From: Pomphorhynchus laevis
Taxonomy: Eukaryota; Acanthocephala; Palaeacanthocephala; Echinorhynchida; Pomphorhynchidae
Direction of reading: 5' to 3'
Length of the DNA stretch: 64,000 nucleotides
NCBI GenBank assembly: GCA_012934845.2
Contig: WNNJ02002122.1
Location: 1-64,000, forward strand
The notes under the pieces were generated by a model, which saw nothing but the letters and a program-made list of their open reading frames with translations, was not told the DNA's origin and did no database searches. Shown here in pieces: positions 63,248-64,000 of the stretch (positions are counted from its first letter, which is position 1; each line of letters starts with the position of its first letter). The position numbers and the translations under genes are program-made.

Positions 63248-64000
63248 TCAATCTCGCTCCTAAGCATACTTTTCGTCTTAGTCTATTCAATACTCGCTCC
63301 ATTCTTCATAAAGCTGATATGCTTCTCGATATCTTCGATCAATTATCTATCGATATTCTCTGCATTACCGAATCCTGGCACTCTGAATCCGACGATCTTG
63401 CTATTCGTCGTCTATGTCGCTCTGGTTGTTCTCTAGTTGAAACAGCTCGTCTAATTGCCTCTCATACATCTACTGCTTCTAACCATGGCGGTATAGTTGC
63501 CATTGCTCGTCACCCAATGTATTTAAGTAAAATTAAAGTTAACATCCGTTACACCTCGTTCGAATTACTCATATGCAGATTATCAACTCCTTTCCCTCCG
63601 GAACTTGTGATTGTATACCGTCCAGGTTCAGTTGCCCCATCACGTATCTTCTTTAACGACCTTGCAGATCTAATGTCTCACTGTTCATTGTCTTATACTC
63701 TTTTTTTTGTTCTCGGTGACTTTAACATTCGTCTTGATCGCCCGTCTGACTCTGACTATATCACTTTAACTAATCTTTTTTCTGATTTGAACTATAAAAA
63801 TCTTTCAACAAGCCCAACTCATATCCTCGGCGGTGCTCTCGACATCATTGCTGTCCCTAACTGCTTCAATGACTATACTTCCTCGACAATTACTGATCCT
63901 GGTTTGTCCGATCATTTCCTTGTCACTCTTACTATTACTCGTCCCCATCCTTCTTTGACGCCTCCACCATTATCCACACCAAGTCGACCCTGGAAGCTTC
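63211..64000 (+). CDS. CR1 ORF2, endonuclease domain open to the window edge
   Basis: ATG 63211 (MASHLSPLSSSLVNLAP) is followed by 263 codons without a stop up to position 64000. The APE endonuclease is complete with its catalytic blocks: FNTRSILHKADMLLDIF, ILCITESWHSESDDL (E), SNHGGIVAIARHP, VIVYRPGSVAP, FFVLGDFNIRLDRPSD (D and N), GALDIIAVPNCF, DPGLSDHFLVTLTI (D and H). It nicks target DNA for insertion. The minus-strand copy at 31-34 kb has a frameshift within this stretch (after IVYRPGS), so this copy is better kept. The RT, if present, lies beyond the window. The start is set by the conserved overlap with ORF1. Confidence 0.85.
   Translation, partial: MASHLSPLSSSLVNLAPKHTFRLSLFNTRSILHKADMLLDIFDQLSIDILCITESWHSESDDLAIRRLCRSGCSLVETARLIASHTSTASNHGGIVAIARHPMYLSKIKVNIRYTSFELLICRLSTPFPPELVIVYRPGSVAPSRIFFNDLADLMSHCSLSYTLFFVLGDFNIRLDRPSDSDYITLTNLFSDLNYKNLSTSPTHILGGALDIIAVPNCFNDYTSSTITDPGLSDHFLVTLTITRPHPSLTPPPLSTPSRPWKL

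Noticed and set aside
1-64000. Bacterial or organellar origin
   Set aside because: The density of CR1-type, R2-type and Penelope-like elements is that of an animal nuclear genome; no operons, Shine-Dalgarno sites or organelle genes seen.

Overview
This 64 kb window looks like one AT-rich, transposon-packed piece of an animal nuclear genome, probably an invertebrate. No host gene, tRNA or rRNA could be supported. The evidence for an animal is the mix of families: APE-endonuclease LINEs whose ORF1 carries a PHD-like zinc finger (CR1 type), a Penelope-like element with a GIY-YIG endonuclease, R2-type LINEs with a restriction-like endonuclease, a DD34E Tc1/mariner-type transposon and a Ty3/Gypsy-type LTR element. 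I cannot name the phylum from sequence alone.

Layout. 0-1.9 kb: Penelope-like element with an inverted 5' end (88-bp perfect inverted repeat). 1.9-3 kb: 5' half of an R2-type LINE (minus). 3.1-5.5 kb: decayed APE-LINE (minus) holding a CR1 3' fragment with a 7-bp target duplication. 5.8-6.36 kb: CR1 3' fragment. 6.8-8.9 kb and 9.3-12.25 kb: two R2-type LINEs head to tail (minus); the second has an internal duplication. 14.0-20.5 kb: a Tc1/mariner-type transposon with tandem-repeat inverted termini, split by at least two LINE insertions and a dispersed repeat. 20.6-24.9 kb: CR1 scrap, then a two-ORF LINE with zinc knuckles (minus). 26.5-30.6 kb: a CR1/Jockey-group LINE with an uninterrupted 968-codon ORF2 (minus). 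31.0-35.4 kb: nearly full-length CR1 (minus). 35.4-37.6 kb: another R2-type LINE (minus), with a 5' fragment of a further one at 38.3 kb (plus). 38.6-39.3 kb: LINE C-terminal fragment. 39.7-43.5, 44.3-46.7, 49.2-53.0 (minus) and 54.0-54.7 kb: four CR1 copies of one subfamily, with other LINE pieces between them. 55.1-59.3 kb: Ty3/Gypsy-type LTR fossil with nearly identical LTRs. 59.3-63.0 kb: R2-type LINE (plus) interrupted by a dispersed repeat. 63.1-64.0 kb: a CR1 copy with an open endonuclease frame that runs off the window.

The most interesting signals are: (i) a multi-copy R2-type LINE family with an N-terminal CXC (tesmin/TSO1-like) cysteine cluster; (ii) a CR1 3' hairpin conserved in at least seven copies, one with a compensatory base-pair change; (iii) an ORF1/ORF2 overlap in which the ORF2 ATG sits inside the same Arg-Trp codons in two different LINE families; (iv) the transposon with arrays of ~21-bp repeats as termini; (v) hammerhead-like motifs, one in the Penelope element and related-looking ones in short repeats flanking other elements.

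Nearly all coding regions are broken; the 26.6-29.5 kb ORF2 and the truncated 63.2-64.0 kb frame are the exceptions.
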